Source of the DNA: Triangularia verruculosa
Lineage: Eukaryota > Ascomycota > Sordariomycetes > Sordariales > Podosporaceae
DNA: 64,000 nucleotides
Assembly (NCBI GenBank): GCA_033296885.1
Contig: MU863885.1
Location: 124,001 to 188,000 of the forward strand
Direction: 5' to 3'
Made by a program: the position numbers and the translations under genes. The notes beneath the pieces are model-generated. The model was not told the origin of the DNA, ran no database searches, and was given only the letters and a program-made list of their open reading frames with translations. Of this stretch, positions 52,970 through 63,939 are shown piece after piece (position 1 is the first letter of the stretch; every line of letters starts with the position of its first letter).

Positions 52970-53404
52970 ACCACGCAGATGTCACTCGGTCACTTTGACA
53001 TGGGGACCCCATCAATTTTCACTTGGCTTCGTTCTTGGACGCACCCCATTACTCGTTCCGTTTCCTTTGTGAGAATCTTTGATTGGCGGGGACCTTTTGA
53101 AGGAATTGTTTTAGTACTGGCTAGACTTGTCTTCTGTTTCTTCACTTCACATACAACTTCGATTCGTATAATTAGCCTGCTGAACAGACGAGCAAGGAGT
53201 TAATCAAAGGTTTATTTTGGTCTTCATTCGCTTGCTTACCTTGTTTTCAATACAAAATGAAGGTTCCCGAGTAGTCGTTGGACAGCCTCTGCAGTTCTCT
53301 GGTTTTCTTCTAGCCAGACTTCGTCTAACGGCAAGATAAAAAAAAAACATGCGCAACTGCAGAAAGTTGTTTGAACTCTGGATTGAGAAAAATGCAAAAG
53401 GACT
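52970..53404. other. 3' flank of Sac1 gene, no gene seen
   Basis: No gene features. It includes short A-runs near 53340 and ends at the tRNA-Pro gene, whose terminator T-run (on the minus strand) would lie here. Confidence 0.45.
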
Positions 53405-53499
53405 GGGCCGAGCCAGGGCTTGAACCTGGGACCACTTGCAAGTTGAAACATTTGGAATTAATTCCCAAAGCAAGTATGCTACCACTACACCACACGGCC
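53405..53499 (-). tRNA. tRNA-Pro(TGG) with intron
   Basis: The minus strand begins GGCCGTGTGGTGTAGTGGTAGC (D arm) and ends GGTTCAAGCCCTGG (T arm) then CTCGGCC pairing with the 5' strand. The anticodon stem CTTGC/GCAAG encloses TTTGGG, giving anticodon TGG. An intron of about 23 nt follows position 37 and contains CCAAA, which can pair with the anticodon-side TTTGG. One T-T mismatch occurs at the sixth acceptor pair. The 95-nt gene is otherwise a standard class I tRNA. Confidence 0.9.
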
Positions 53500-53962
53500 T
53501 GTGATTTGCTGATGAATTAGTGTTGGTGGAGAGAGCTTATGAATGGAGATCGCCTGCGCCACAAAACACTCCACTTGACCTGAACACTCGGTCCCCCAGC
53601 CACTGACAACAAGCAGTCTCAACACCAACTTTCGGCTGGGAATATAAACAAAGTATTTTATTGATCTTCTACCTTCTGCATTTCAACTACGGAAATGCAG
53701 ATGCTTTCCTAAAATATTCCATGTCTTCCATCTCATCTTTCCACCCTTGGGTATCAATCCCTCTCTGCAAAAAACAAAAACAAAAGAAACAGCAAAACAA
53801 GAATATCCTATAAAAACACACACAGAAGACTAGAAAAAAAGAACACCCTATCCAGAAACCATATTACAACCTCTCTCTCTCATACTAGCACTCAACGCCA
53901 TGAATTACCCATTTACCCATTGCCCCAATGAGCATCCAGCGCAGCAACAAGTGAATTGACCG
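53500..53962. other. intergenic, 3' flank of large scaffold-like gene
   Basis: No gene. It contains A-rich and CT-rich low-complexity stretches (53765-53890), likely 3' UTR of the minus-strand gene that follows. Confidence 0.45.
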
Positions 53963-56900
53963 TTACTCCAGCCACAACAACCACCTCACCAACCTCACCC
54001 CTCCCCTCCCGAGCCCCATCACCACCCTCGAAATCATCACCACAAACCAAACCCACCACATGAACCCGACAAGCACCCACTCCACTCCCAGCCAGCCAGC
54101 CCTCCTAAGCCATCTGAACCGCCTCCTACGGCGCCGCAGCATCTTTTCGATTTGATCCACCACCCTCTTGACCTTTAGCCTCTGACCCGCGACCAGATCA
54201 TGGTTCGCCTCGTCCGCCTCGTCCGCAGCCCTATGCGTGAGGTCAGTGAGTTCACCTGCCACCTTCCACCTTGTTACTTCGACTCTCTTTTCCAGATTTG
54301 GCGCCGTCTCCTGCGCAAATTTGTCGTGTGTATATTGGAACTGGGCGGCCGAGGCCTCCATTGCAGACGACAACGTCCGGGCGGCGAGCAGATAGAGGTC
54401 AACTTGGGCAACGGGCCTGGTGACCAGTCTATGTCTGGTTTCTTGGTCGGGGCAGAGAGACACGACGTCTTTCCAGGCAAAGTTTGCTTGGCCATCTGGG
54501 GAGTGGCTGGAGTCTCGAGATGAGTGAGGAGACGTAAGAAGTTTGCGCTCTTTGGCGCGACGGTCCATCTCCATTGCGTGAATTCCTGAGCTGAGGATCA
54601 GGGCCCTGACACGAGCAATTTCACGCTTGGATATGGCTGAGCGAGTGGGAGTGCTACTACCACGGTCGGCGATGGACCAGTGGCGGCCAGAAGATATGGT
54701 CGAGAACTGTCGTGGTTTATGGAAAGGTAGGGGAGCCATATCAACGCGGTCTATCCCCCAGTCGCCACTCTTCCGAGACTCAACGTCCGATTCGACCTGT
54801 TCTCTGCGCCTCTCGGCCAGCGGTGGGGTTGAAGCACTAGATGAGACATCCTGAATATCGATTCTGGGCGGTTTCAGTAGGTCAAACCGTGATGATCGCC
54901 GGCTGAGTGGCTGTGCTGGCGGATGAGGTAGTAATCCGCTCTCTTGCCCATTGTTCGGTGACTTGGCAGTGTTGGTTATCGACACAAACTGTGGCAGAGG
55001 CTCTGTTGAATGCTTTCCGTTTTGCATCGACGCAGTTCGGCCATGGCTTCGTCGGAAAACCCGAGGACCACGGGACCTACCCCTGGCGTCAATCTCGGAG
55101 TCTGAGGAAGAAGTGGTAGAGTATTGGTCGTCGCCAACTTCCTTCCTCCAAACCATGTCACTAATCTTGGACACGCCGCTGCGCAGGACAGTATCAATGC
55201 GAGGGCCGCGGAATAGCGACCTCAGGCCACCGCCAACATCCTCAGGTCGAAGTTTGACACTCCCGACACTCTTATGTGACCGGTGACTGGAATCCGTACC
55301 CTTGGTTACTATCCTCCCAAGTGGGCTCCGCGAAGGCCTTCGTTCTGGGGACGAGACAGCACTCCAGTCAGGTTCTGGTGTGGCAAAAGCTTTCTCGTTC
55401 AGTGGCGCTGATGTCTCGGCCTCCTCCGCACTTATATAATTGTCCACAGTACGCTCCTTACTACGCTCGCGGAAAATGCTCTTGACCTTGTTCAGCGGGT
55501 TTCGTGATGGAGAGCTTGGTCTACTCGATAACGGTGACAGGTCCATCCCAATAGCCGGGACCAACCCATCCCGGCTAGGCCGCATATCAGGGGAGTTCGG
55601 CTGGGACGTGTCATAGTCCACCGAAAATCTTCTATCTCTTGGAGGGACTTCGAGACTAGCCCGGCCCGGAACAGGAGAAGGCCGTTGCTGAACACCGGTG
55701 AACCTGCTTTCACTTTCGCTCACCTCAGTCCGCGAGTCCGCGGCGCGGTAAGGACCCTTAGTCTGGCTCGTATTTGGCGCGTTGTTCATCAAATCTCGCT
55801 CAGGGGTCATTGGGTTGAGGCTTGCAAACTTCATATGTAGCGCCTCGTGGTCATAGGATGTTGGCGACGACTCCGACTCCCTTTGTTCCCTGGCAATCAT
55901 CTCCTCCATCTGCTTCTCCAAGACAGTTCTTACAGTGGTGGTGGCAGTGCCGGCTCTAGCCCGCCGCCGCCGGTCACTGTCTGTGTCCGAGGACTCAGAA
56001 ATCGAGGCCCTGCGGATGCGTAGGAAGTCTCGGTTGTTAACAGAGCTGTTCTGGCGATGATGCGATCCTTTTAGGGCTCGTAGTTTCTGCTGAGCTCGGT
56101 CTTTTGCAGTGCTGAGAACATGGTCATGTTCATGTTTAGATGGTGGGGCATCCAGTTGTGGCTTCTCGCCTGTGGTCTGTGAATCTGAAGACTCCTTATT
56201 CGACCCTGGCGTCGTCAAACGTGGGGGCTCGTCGCGAGATGGCAGCGACCGTGGCACGTCCGACCCCTGAGGAAACACTCGTTTCCAGTGGCGATCCTCT
56301 ACCAACTTTTTGTTGTCATCCAACTCCAGCCAATAAACATCTGCTATCATATCTGCCGGGTCAATCACCCAATCAACCCGCGGTCTTTTTGGCTTTGCAG
56401 CAGAGGTCGTTGAACGGGAAGGATTGGAAGGAGGCGAGCTTTGGAACGATGTTGCTTGGGCGCTGGGGAAGGGCGGTAGAACAGGATTGCCTGGTATGCG
56501 AGCTTGGCCGGTGGCCACCCACTTGGCAACCTCATCGATCCATTCAGAGACCCTTGGAACATCGTTGAACCCCTGACCTTCCCCGTCAATAGCTTTCCGC
56601 TCACGAGCTCGTACTTTCCGGTTGCGTATGTATTGTAGAGGGTTATACGGGCGGCCAATCCTCGTCTCAGATACGTTAGTGGACGTCCTGAACATCTGTA
56701 CAGAGTCGTTTGAAGTGCTGGGAAGACTAGCAGCCACTGATTTGGACGTCACGGGCGCCTGTAGCGGGGGCAATAGTTCCAAAACTCTTCTGTACTGAGC
56801 CATCAGGTCCAAATACTCCTTCGCCTTTTGCGCGCGCGCCAACGTGGATTGCGAAAAATGGTAGCGGTAGGCCCCTTCCGGCTCAAATGCCGGCTGCAAA

Positions 56901-57730
56901 GGGCTGAGCATCCTTCCTGGGCCTATCCTAGGCGATCGGTCAGGCTTTGGGGAGATGGTGCGCGAGATTCTTCTTTGTTGCTGAAGGTGATGTCTTAAGC
57001 TACCCCCAGCGGTACTGTCAGGTAAGGGCGCTAATCGAGGCGGTGCTGGCTGGGTAATGCTTCTCCTAGAGGCAAGACGCCTGGATTCGCTCAGGTTCAG
57101 TGCCATGTTAACGATCTGCGCCGATTCCAGATCCAACTGCGTGATGCTTGTCCGAGGCGACGACCCAACTGCTGTGTTTCCGGCAAGAGAGTCGCGCTCG
57201 CGCCTCGTCAGTGTAGAGGACGTCGAGACTGGCTCGGAATAGCTAGTTCCTGCTGGCTCATACTCTTCGCGGAGCATAGAAGGACCCGAACTACCCGAGT
57301 ATGTTCTGTGGTATACCTGGCCATGCTGAACGTTTCTGGGCCTGTACTGATCAGTCGACCTTCGGGATTGCCTTTCCGCTCGTGGGTTTACATACGCGTC
57401 GCGTTCGCGAGTCTGAGGGTTGAATAGGGAGTCGTTGAGTAAAAAGGCACCGTTCGATCGGTGTTTGTGGCCGCGCGACGTATTAAGTGACCGCCGTTTC
57501 TCGATCTGGTTCCGGTTGTCCAGGCGCATCGACGACTTCGCTAGAGGATCAAGCTCTTCGGGAAGCGGTACCGGAGTAGAGTCTGGGGATAATACATTTA
57601 TGAAGCTGTTTTGTAGACCGCCGGATGGCTGTCGCTCCAGCGCGCTGGAGTGTCGCGCTGCCCTTTGTGGACGCAGATGGGAAGGTGGGCTGACATCGTG
57701 GGCGGTGTTGATGTTGTGATGGTCAGTCAT
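53963..57730 (-). CDS. large disordered protein with C-terminal membrane anchor (1255 aa)
   Basis: Single exon. Mostly low-complexity, rich in S, R and P, with probable phosphorylation sites (for example SPxxR/K). Conserved-looking islands are a helical segment about residue 305 (ARAQKAKEYLDLMAQYRRVL), a segment FNDVPRVSEWIDEVAKWVA, and RVDWVIDPADMIADVYWLEL. A helical C-terminal region (LYLLAARTLSSAMEASAAQF and LKVKRVVDQIEKMLRRRRRRF) is followed by a hydrophobic tail (GWLGVEWVLVGFMWWVWFVV, about 1215-1240). It looks like a tail-anchored scaffold conserved in filamentous fungi. I do not recognise a named family, and a role in membrane contact or septation would be a guess. Confidence 0.75.
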   Translation of the reverse strand: MTDHHNINTAHDVSPPSHLRPQRAARHSSALERQPSGGLQNSFINVLSPDSTPVPLPEELDPLAKSSMRLDNRNQIEKRRSLNTSRGHKHRSNGAFLLNDSLFNPQTRERDAYVNPRAERQSRRSTDQYRPRNVQHGQVYHRTYSGSSGPSMLREEYEPAGTSYSEPVSTSSTLTRRERDSLAGNTAVGSSPRTSITQLDLESAQIVNMALNLSESRRLASRRSITQPAPPRLAPLPDSTAGGSLRHHLQQQRRISRTISPKPDRSPRIGPGRMLSPLQPAFEPEGAYRYHFSQSTLARAQKAKEYLDLMAQYRRVLELLPPLQAPVTSKSVAASLPSTSNDSVQMFRTSTNVSETRIGRPYNPLQYIRNRKVRARERKAIDGEGQGFNDVPRVSEWIDEVAKWVATGQARIPGNPVLPPFPSAQATSFQSSPPSNPSRSTTSAAKPKRPRVDWVIDPADMIADVYWLELDDNKKLVEDRHWKRVFPQGSDVPRSLPSRDEPPRLTTPGSNKESSDSQTTGEKPQLDAPPSKHEHDHVLSTAKDRAQQKLRALKGSHHRQNSSVNNRDFLRIRRASISESSDTDSDRRRRARAGTATTTVRTVLEKQMEEMIAREQRESESSPTSYDHEALHMKFASLNPMTPERDLMNNAPNTSQTKGPYRAADSRTEVSESESRFTGVQQRPSPVPGRASLEVPPRDRRFSVDYDTSQPNSPDMRPSRDGLVPAIGMDLSPLSSRPSSPSRNPLNKVKSIFRERSKERTVDNYISAEEAETSAPLNEKAFATPEPDWSAVSSPERRPSRSPLGRIVTKGTDSSHRSHKSVGSVKLRPEDVGGGLRSLFRGPRIDTVLRSGVSKISDMVWRKEVGDDQYSTTSSSDSEIDARGRSRGPRVFRRSHGRTASMQNGKHSTEPLPQFVSITNTAKSPNNGQESGLLPHPPAQPLSRRSSRFDLLKPPRIDIQDVSSSASTPPLAERRREQVESDVESRKSGDWGIDRVDMAPLPFHKPRQFSTISSGRHWSIADRGSSTPTRSAISKREIARVRALILSSGIHAMEMDRRAKERKLLTSPHSSRDSSHSPDGQANFAWKDVVSLCPDQETRHRLVTRPVAQVDLYLLAARTLSSAMEASAAQFQYTHDKFAQETAPNLEKRVEVTRWKVAGELTDLTHRAADEADEANHDLVAGQRLKVKRVVDQIEKMLRRRRRRFRWLRRAGWLGVEWVLVGFMWWVWFVVMISRVVMGLGRGGVRLVRWLLWLE

Positions 57731-58169
57731 TTCGGAGCTCCCTTCGCCCTCGGGCGATTCTCTCGGGGTTCCAACTCAAAGATATTCGATATGGCGATAC
57801 ATTTTTTACGCCGTGTTTGGTTCGGTACGTTGGGCGATGCTGGCAGAGCTGGCACCAGAATTTTCCATGTGAAGCTCCGACGTCAGGAGGGAGGTGGTCG
57901 GAATCTTCTCATTCGTCAGGGCCCAAGTTCAATGTCCGGTTGCTGTTCCCCAGAAGAAAGCAAGCTTGGCTTCACGTCCAGCGAGTTTCAAGGAAACGCT
58001 CGGGTCGGCAGGCAAGTGGCCCACTGTTAGCCGCAAACAAGCATGGGGTTAAGAGCACTGTCAGCACCACCCATGCATCATGATGGGATTTTAGCTTGCA
58101 CAAACGGCTCTTGGCATGTCATCTTGTCTTTTTCAGAGTGCAACGTCGGTTCCTGCGTATATTTTATAG
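57731..58169. other. intergenic, promoter side of the large scaffold-like gene
   Basis: The plus-strand frames here (57650-58083) overlap the 5' end of the large gene in antisense and show no family features. Otherwise empty. Confidence 0.4.
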
Positions 58170-59355
58170 CTACCAATGTCCGCCACTACGATACCTTCTA
58201 TATCTCCTCTTCATGATGTCGGCAATGTAGTAAGCCTTGCACTTAAGGCACGCTCTGCCATCACACTTAGGACACTGCCGAGTCCAGCTCAGCCACCCCT
58301 TGACCCTTCCGCAAAAGAAGCACTCGGCTCTTCCAAACCTCACAGACCAGCCGGTGAGGGGATGACGGCAATAGAATGGCGCTTGCTGTGCTGTCACACT
58401 TGGGGTACTTCTCCCGGTGTCTGTCTGGGTGCTCTCCCTCTCCATCTCCTGAGCGCCCAGGAACTGCTCTGGTGCCCCACGATAGCTTTGTTCGTATTGC
58501 CGTATCCTTCTCTCGCTCTCCTCCACCCATACTTGCCATTGTCGCCTCTCTCGCTCTTCTCTTCGGCGTTCTTCATCCCTTCGAGCCCGTTCAAATTCCC
58601 TCTCTTCCCTTTCAACTAACAGCCTTGCCTTCAGTTCCCTGATTTTCCGGTCTGCCTTAAGTCTCATCTCCTCCCAAGCTTGGCGTTGTTGTTCTTGGTC
58701 CTGCCTCCACAGCCTCTCCCTGTAAACTTCTTCCTGTAGCTCTCTCAGTCTTCTCGCAGCATCCTCAAGCCTTTCTCTGGCTTGTCTCTCCCTCACGACT
58801 CTTGCTTGCTCCTCCGCCAGCTCTTCGACATTGCGACGATTACATTTGGCAACAAACTCCCATTGCCTGTTTGTTTCGTCCCGCTTCCACCGATCACGAA
58901 GCTCCTTCAGTCTCTCGGCCTCTCGGGTTGCTTCTTCTTGTCTTGCATTCGCCACCTCAGAAGCCTCAATCTCGTGCCTGGCAGCATCTTGTTCCTCGGA
59001 AGCCAGCTTCCGGTAGCAGAGCCAGTCGAATCTGATTCTAGGGTATTCAGCGTCGTAAAGCGCGCGGCTGTGTTCATCTCGTAGACAGTCGTAGGCTTCG
59101 TGTACCTACATGATGTGTTAGTGACATCCAAAGTTTAAAGCTTAGGGCGAGACACACTCTGCGAAACTCAGCTGCATCCCCATCTTCTCCAGGCCGCTTC
59201 TTGTCTGGGTGATGATGCTTGACCAGTTTGAGCCAGGCGTTCTTGATATCCCTTGCCTTGATATACGTGTGCTCATCGTTAAAGGTTGAGAACCCGAGAT
59301 CAAAGTAGTAATCAGGCTTTGCTGGTTTAACGTTAAAAGGGTGCCTGGTCTTCAT
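58170..59355 (-). CDS. J-domain (Hsp40) protein with charged helix and C-terminal zinc-ribbon-like region (377 aa)
   Basis: Exons 59355-59158 and 59105-58170 are joined in phase 0 across a 52-bp intron (GTGTGT donor, ATGTAG acceptor). An N-terminal J domain (about 14-90: PDYYFDLGFSTF, then KNAWLKLVKHHHPDKK with the HPD motif, then VHEAYDCLRDEHSRALYD) is followed by about 180 residues of extremely charged helix (E/R/Q-rich, EREEREFERARRDEERRREE type). A Ser/Thr spacer and a C-terminal cysteine-rich segment (CRHPLTGW, CFFCG, CPKCDGRACLKCKAYY) that looks like a zinc ribbon come last. J domains stimulate Hsp70 ATPase. The charged single helix and Zn-binding tail suggest a specific client or RNA/ribosome partner. 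Not a canonical DnaJ type I or II. Confidence 0.82.
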
Positions 59356-61179
59356 GGTCGACCAATGGTGTGCTTAACATCGCCCAAGCACTAGTATGAG
59401 AGCGCATCGAAGAAGATGTGATGTGATGAAGGAAGGCAAACGATCCAGTCGTTTCTGGAAAGACGCTCGAAGATTTCGAGTGAAAATTCTTTCCAGGACT
59501 TTGAGGCCAGCGGTGACGTTTGATATGAGATGATAGCAAGGTAAGCATTGCAGACTCATCTTATCGGCTAGATAATCATCTATTGTTGGTTTCTTTGTCA
59601 ATAGGAGCACTAGCAAGATAAATGTTTGAGGCTTATACAATACGAAGATATGGAAGGAGACCGAAATTGAATCTATCTTGAATGGAATGGCGCTATTCAA
59701 GCCATTGTGTACGCACGGAGCACACTCTTCGAGCAAGGCACCTCATGGCTTGCTTTGTTGAGCACAAGAGGAACGAGAAAAGTATGTGTTGAGAAGAGGT
59801 GGCCCGAGCCCAAACCTGGTGATCGAGTTCGTTGTGTTGAGATACTGGTAAAATATCAACAATAAGGTACTGTTGGAATGATTTGAAAGGGTGGAGAAAA
59901 AGCAGATGGGATGGTTGGTGTCTTAGCATGTGTGAGATGTGCTATATGGATACTACAAATTGGGAAGGAACGTTCACTGCCCAAACTCCCCTCTGTCACA
60001 CAGATAAACCTTATAGGTCCGCACACTCATAGGGAGCCTCAACTCCACCAACAATGCCTATCTCAGACAGCCTTCAAGGCGCCTCAAGTCTCTTCTGCAG
60101 CAGCTACTCGAAAGTCCAATAACTCCTGAAGTGTGTCATAAATACGGTTCACATAATCTACCTACCAAACCATCATACTCCTCCACCATTCCTCTCAAAA
60201 CCGGTTTTTACCAAGGTATCTAACTTCTTACATTTCTTCCGAAAGGTTCACAGTCAAGGAAAACATTCAACTTCGAAATGAACATCTCAACCAAAAAGAC
60301 CCACTAACTAAAGCCTGCCTCTGCTGTATCCCTACCCCCAAGATCCAAAATACGCTGTTACTCTCACCACCTTCAATCATCTCCTTATACTTCACCTAAC
60401 GCACTCTAGCATATCCCCCCCACAACATTTACTTCCTGCCTCATAAATTCTTCCAACTCCTGTAGTGTCTTCGTACCAATGGCGTCTCAACAAAACCCTA
60501 AAGCGAGGGAAGCGCCTAGAGGCCATACAGGAGTGGTTAGTTCTCTTTTCACCCTCCCCGCTGTTGATTAAGGAGACTCAACCCCAACTCTGATACTTTT
60601 CCGTCGTTGAGGAACCTGACATATGGAATTTTCCCTCTCAGTGCAGCTAGTTTCAAACCCGACGCATCAGTGTACCTATGTAAGAGATGCCAACATACCG
60701 GATGTGAGACTGCAGTATAATACCATTCAGGGGGAGACGCTGTGTCTCTTATGATCAGGTCTCTCAAAATCAGGGCGGTTGAGGCTCTAGAGGGTAGCAG
60801 AGGTGGTGCATGGTCCGTCATCGTGTTGCTGAACATTGGTGGAAAATGAGTACAGGGTATGATGTGGCCATGGTTTTTCAATGAGCGGAGTTTATGTAGG
60901 GCCGTGCTCAAGATGCTCACTCTTGTAAATAATTAAGAATGATGTCGAAGCACTGATAATAGCACTAGGAAGGGAAGTATCTACCTCAGATAGCAGCCGG
61001 GCAGAAAAAAACCATGCTTTAGTCTACTGGCAACCATGTAAACGAAAGAAACCCACCTCTCCGAACTCTTGAATTCTGCGTTCCTGATCTACCAAATCCA
61101 ACGCACCACCACCCGCTGCCCACGATACGCCATCCCATGCCCCAAGTCTTCCAGAGGAAGCAGAGTAACACCAAAAAAA
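59356..61179. other. intergenic, 1.8 kb, no supported gene
   Basis: Contains AT-rich and CA-rich stretches. A short plus-strand frame from ATG 60481 (MASQQNPKAREAPRGHTG) ends after about 30 codons, and the minus frame 60549-60920 has no features. Either could be a small gene exon, but neither is supported. Confidence 0.4.
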
Positions 61180-62736
61180 TTAGAAAACAGTAACAGCACT
61201 CACAGCCCCACTCCTCAGCACCTCAAACACCAAGCCTGGGTACCCATACAGCGTGGTCGTGGACTCCTCGCTCCCCTCAAACTTCCGGCCTACGCCGGCC
61301 CCAGGATCTTCCCACCCACCCAGCATCTCTATGCTACTGCCTGGTGAATCACCCCAGCCACGGTTCAGGACCATACCCCTCTGCTTCTGCTGGGCTTCAC
61401 TCTCCGACGCATAAATCGACTTCCACTCTTCCTTCAGCTTCGCTTCCAGCTCCGAGAACGGCGTCTCGGAATTTGGGACTGTGTCATCCGCATCCTCAAT
61501 ATTGCCCTGGGCAAGGTAGGCAATCTCCCATCTACACCGACGGTGCCGGTTGAATGGGTATGAGCCTGGCACATTCCCGTGTAATATGAGCTTGGTTGCT
61601 ACCTGTCGATTGGGGTTCGTAGATCGGAATGGTGGTTCGGATGTTGGCTTGCTGCTTGATGAAGGAGGTGGCTCAGATGGTTCTGTAGGTGTTGACACCA
61701 AGATGTCAAACCCTAGATAAAAGTAGTTGTAAAAACACTCCCCTGCAACGTTGGCAATTTCGTCTTCTACGGCCTCTTCGTCCTCGTTGGACCCATAGCC
61801 GTCAGAGGGGTTCAGAGATGACTGATCCGTATCCGTCATATCGTCATGCGGATTGAGATCTTTACCATTTGGTCTCCCGGCTGTGTTGCTCGCTGCCCTC
61901 AACTTATGAATGTACATGCGTTGGTCATTCTTCCGATAAATAGCATCCGGCGGCCCTAGTTCTGCTACGATTTGTTGAGGAGTCGTCTCGCCAAAATTTA
62001 TCGAGAACGAATTATTGCTCCATTTCCGGAACAGTTGCACTTTTCCACCACCGTGTATTTTTACCAGCGAGACCTCATCAGGACAGACGTCCTTGCCCTT
62101 GGAAAGAGGGGCGAAGGTCTTGATGCTGGGAAGAACTTCTGTCCACATTGTCTTGCGGGCTTGAGCCCACGAGTCACCGCTAAAGACGGCCATGGATTTG
62201 GGAACTGCCGAGGACGAAAGCAAAGACACAACGTCCTTTTCGGGCGAGTACTCGCTTGCTTTCATCGGGAAGACGAAACCCACCCCGGGATACGAGAGAA
62301 TGTATAGTCCTGCATCTCCAGCCTGCTTCACAAACTCTCCACCATATGTTGGGCCTAAGAAGCGCTGGTAGATGTGACGGAAGGTCGGTTCGGGTGTGCT
62401 GTCGGTTGTAGGGGAGTCGCTCGGCGGTCGGACAAGGTCTCGTTCTTTATCATTTGCTGGTTTGAAGAATATGTGGTTCTTCGTGAAGTTGATCACTTCA
62501 ATCAGGCGCAGTCGCTGTTCTGGTCCATCAAATTGTAGCCGAAGGCCGTTGGCTGGCAAGCCGACCACGACTTCTTTCGTAACTGGGGAGCTTGGGTTGA
62601 AGTACAGCTCTATCTTTGGGAACCGCTGTGGTTCGGCTTTGATTCGTGTCAGGACATCATGGAGAGATGCGCCAAGAACTAGAAAGCCAAGGGCTCGTCC
62701 CGGATGCAACTGGGCAGAAAAGAGAGACGACGACAT
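61180..62736 (-). CDS. PHAF1/UPF0183 family protein (518 aa)
   Basis: Single exon. The N-terminal part carries the family's signature: LHPGRALGFLVLGASLHDVL, FPKIELYFNPSSP, LPANGLRLQFDGPEQRLRLI, TFRHIYQRFLGPTYGGEF, GLYILSYPGVGFVFP. Further conserved blocks are GGGKVQLFRKW and TPQQIVAELGPPDAIYRKND. Near the C-terminus are the YNYFYLGFDILV segment and the KLILHGNVPGSYPFNRHRRC block. The human homologue (C16orf70/PHAF1) associates with autophagic membranes. In fungi the function is not established as far as I know. A fungal insertion rich in acidic/Ser residues splits the domain (about 300-335). Confidence 0.88.
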   Translation of the reverse strand: MSSSLFSAQLHPGRALGFLVLGASLHDVLTRIKAEPQRFPKIELYFNPSSPVTKEVVVGLPANGLRLQFDGPEQRLRLIEVINFTKNHIFFKPANDKERDLVRPPSDSPTTDSTPEPTFRHIYQRFLGPTYGGEFVKQAGDAGLYILSYPGVGFVFPMKASEYSPEKDVVSLLSSSAVPKSMAVFSGDSWAQARKTMWTEVLPSIKTFAPLSKGKDVCPDEVSLVKIHGGGKVQLFRKWSNNSFSINFGETTPQQIVAELGPPDAIYRKNDQRMYIHKLRAASNTAGRPNGKDLNPHDDMTDTDQSSLNPSDGYGSNEDEEAVEDEIANVAGECFYNYFYLGFDILVSTPTEPSEPPPSSSSKPTSEPPFRSTNPNRQVATKLILHGNVPGSYPFNRHRRCRWEIAYLAQGNIEDADDTVPNSETPFSELEAKLKEEWKSIYASESEAQQKQRGMVLNRGWGDSPGSSIEMLGGWEDPGAGVGRKFEGSEESTTTLYGYPGLVFEVLRSGAVSAVTVF

Positions 62737-63468
62737 TGCGAATAGCTTCGACAGTGAATTTGGAGACAGTATGAATGATCCCGTCGAGATAGCCGCCTAG
62801 CCCCGTATGGAAGACGAGGATTCGAAGGCCAGAGCTATTAGGAAGCGCGCTCCGTATTCAAGACAGATAGAAAGACGTAGATGCAAAAAAACAAAATTGG
62901 TAATCCGACTATTCAAGTTTGCGACACTGGAAGCTCTACTAAAACCTTCTCACAGTCACTGGGCAGCTGGCGGGATCACGAGGCGGTCGCGCTGGAACTC
63001 AATGCTCACATGGGACGGGACGGTGTAGGGGACCACTCATGCGGTACGTCATCCCGGCAGGCAGATAACGATAGGAGCGATAACGGATGATAGAGGGGAA
63101 GGTGGGGTCCAATTGCAACTGTCACTTGGCGGAGAAGTGGGTCGAATTGGTTGCTGCAGCAATGTCTTCTTGGCCCGCAGCGTTGCAGAGCGTTTTGTTT
63201 ATGATCGCGCCCTCTAACCCCGGTCGAGGTCCCCACTTTGGACATGCCATTTTTGCAATGACAGCAGCGACGTGGATGAGCCACAGACCACACCCTGTCC
63301 CGCGGTAGAGAGGCATCAAGGCTCATCACAGTTGAGACCTTGTCTTGGAGTTTTGGGTGGCTTTAGTTTTTGTTGTTTTTTTATGATATCCCCTCTTTTC
63401 TTGTCCAGTCACAGCAACGCGCGACGAAACAGCACGAGAACGAGCACTTCGACGCCCATCTCCCTGAG
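62737..63468. promoter_or_regulatory. divergent promoter region PHAF1-like / kinesin-5
   Basis: About 730 bp between oppositely transcribed genes. No gene supported; overlapping small frames on both strands lack features. Confidence 0.4.
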
Positions 63469-63939
63469 ATGGAGCGCAGACATACATCGATGGCACCTCC
63501 ACCTTCGAGGGCCGGAGGTGTTGGCAGTCGATCGAGTATACGACCACCAGCAACTCGGGGAGGGGCCAGACCAGCATCACGACACGCGTCTTCGGCGATA
63601 TCGCGACCCCAGCGAGCAGCCTCCCCGACAGAGTCACTTGCGTCGGTAGCAACGACAGCTACAGCAGGCTCTAAGCGCAAAGAACGCGATTTCGGCCCCG
63701 ACGATGGAGAGGCTACCAACATCAACGTCGTTGTGCGGTGCCGAGGGCGCAATGAGCGGGAGGTCAAGGAAAATAGCGCTGTTGCGGTTGAGACGGAGGC
63801 GACAAGAGGGAAAATCGTCGAGTTGTCGATGGGTCCGAACGCGGTCAGCAACAAGACTTATAACTTTGATCACGTCTTCTCACAAGCGGCGGATCAGGTT
63901 ATGGTGTTTGAGGATGTAGTGAAGCCGATTCTGGACGAG
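63469..63939 (+). CDS. kinesin-5 (BimC/Cut7 type), 5' exon only, truncated by window end
   Basis: The start is either 63469 (MERRHTSMAPPPSRAGG) or the in-frame ATG 63490. An N-terminal basic, Ser/Pro/Ala-rich tail of about 75-80 residues precedes the motor domain start (NINVVVRCRGRNEREVKENS). NIxVVVRxRxxNxxE is the kinesin beta-1 pattern, and LSMGPNAVSNKTYNFDHVFS with VFEDVVKPILDE closely matches BimC-type motors. A GTAAGG donor follows DE at 63940, and the remainder of the window (to 64000) is intron. Kinesin-5 tetramers slide spindle microtubules apart in mitosis. The P-loop and everything after lie outside the window. Confidence 0.9.

Noticed and set aside
60481..60920. Short frames on both strands in the 1.8-kb gap before the PHAF1-like gene
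   Set aside because: Too short, no family features; cannot be told from noise without transcripts.
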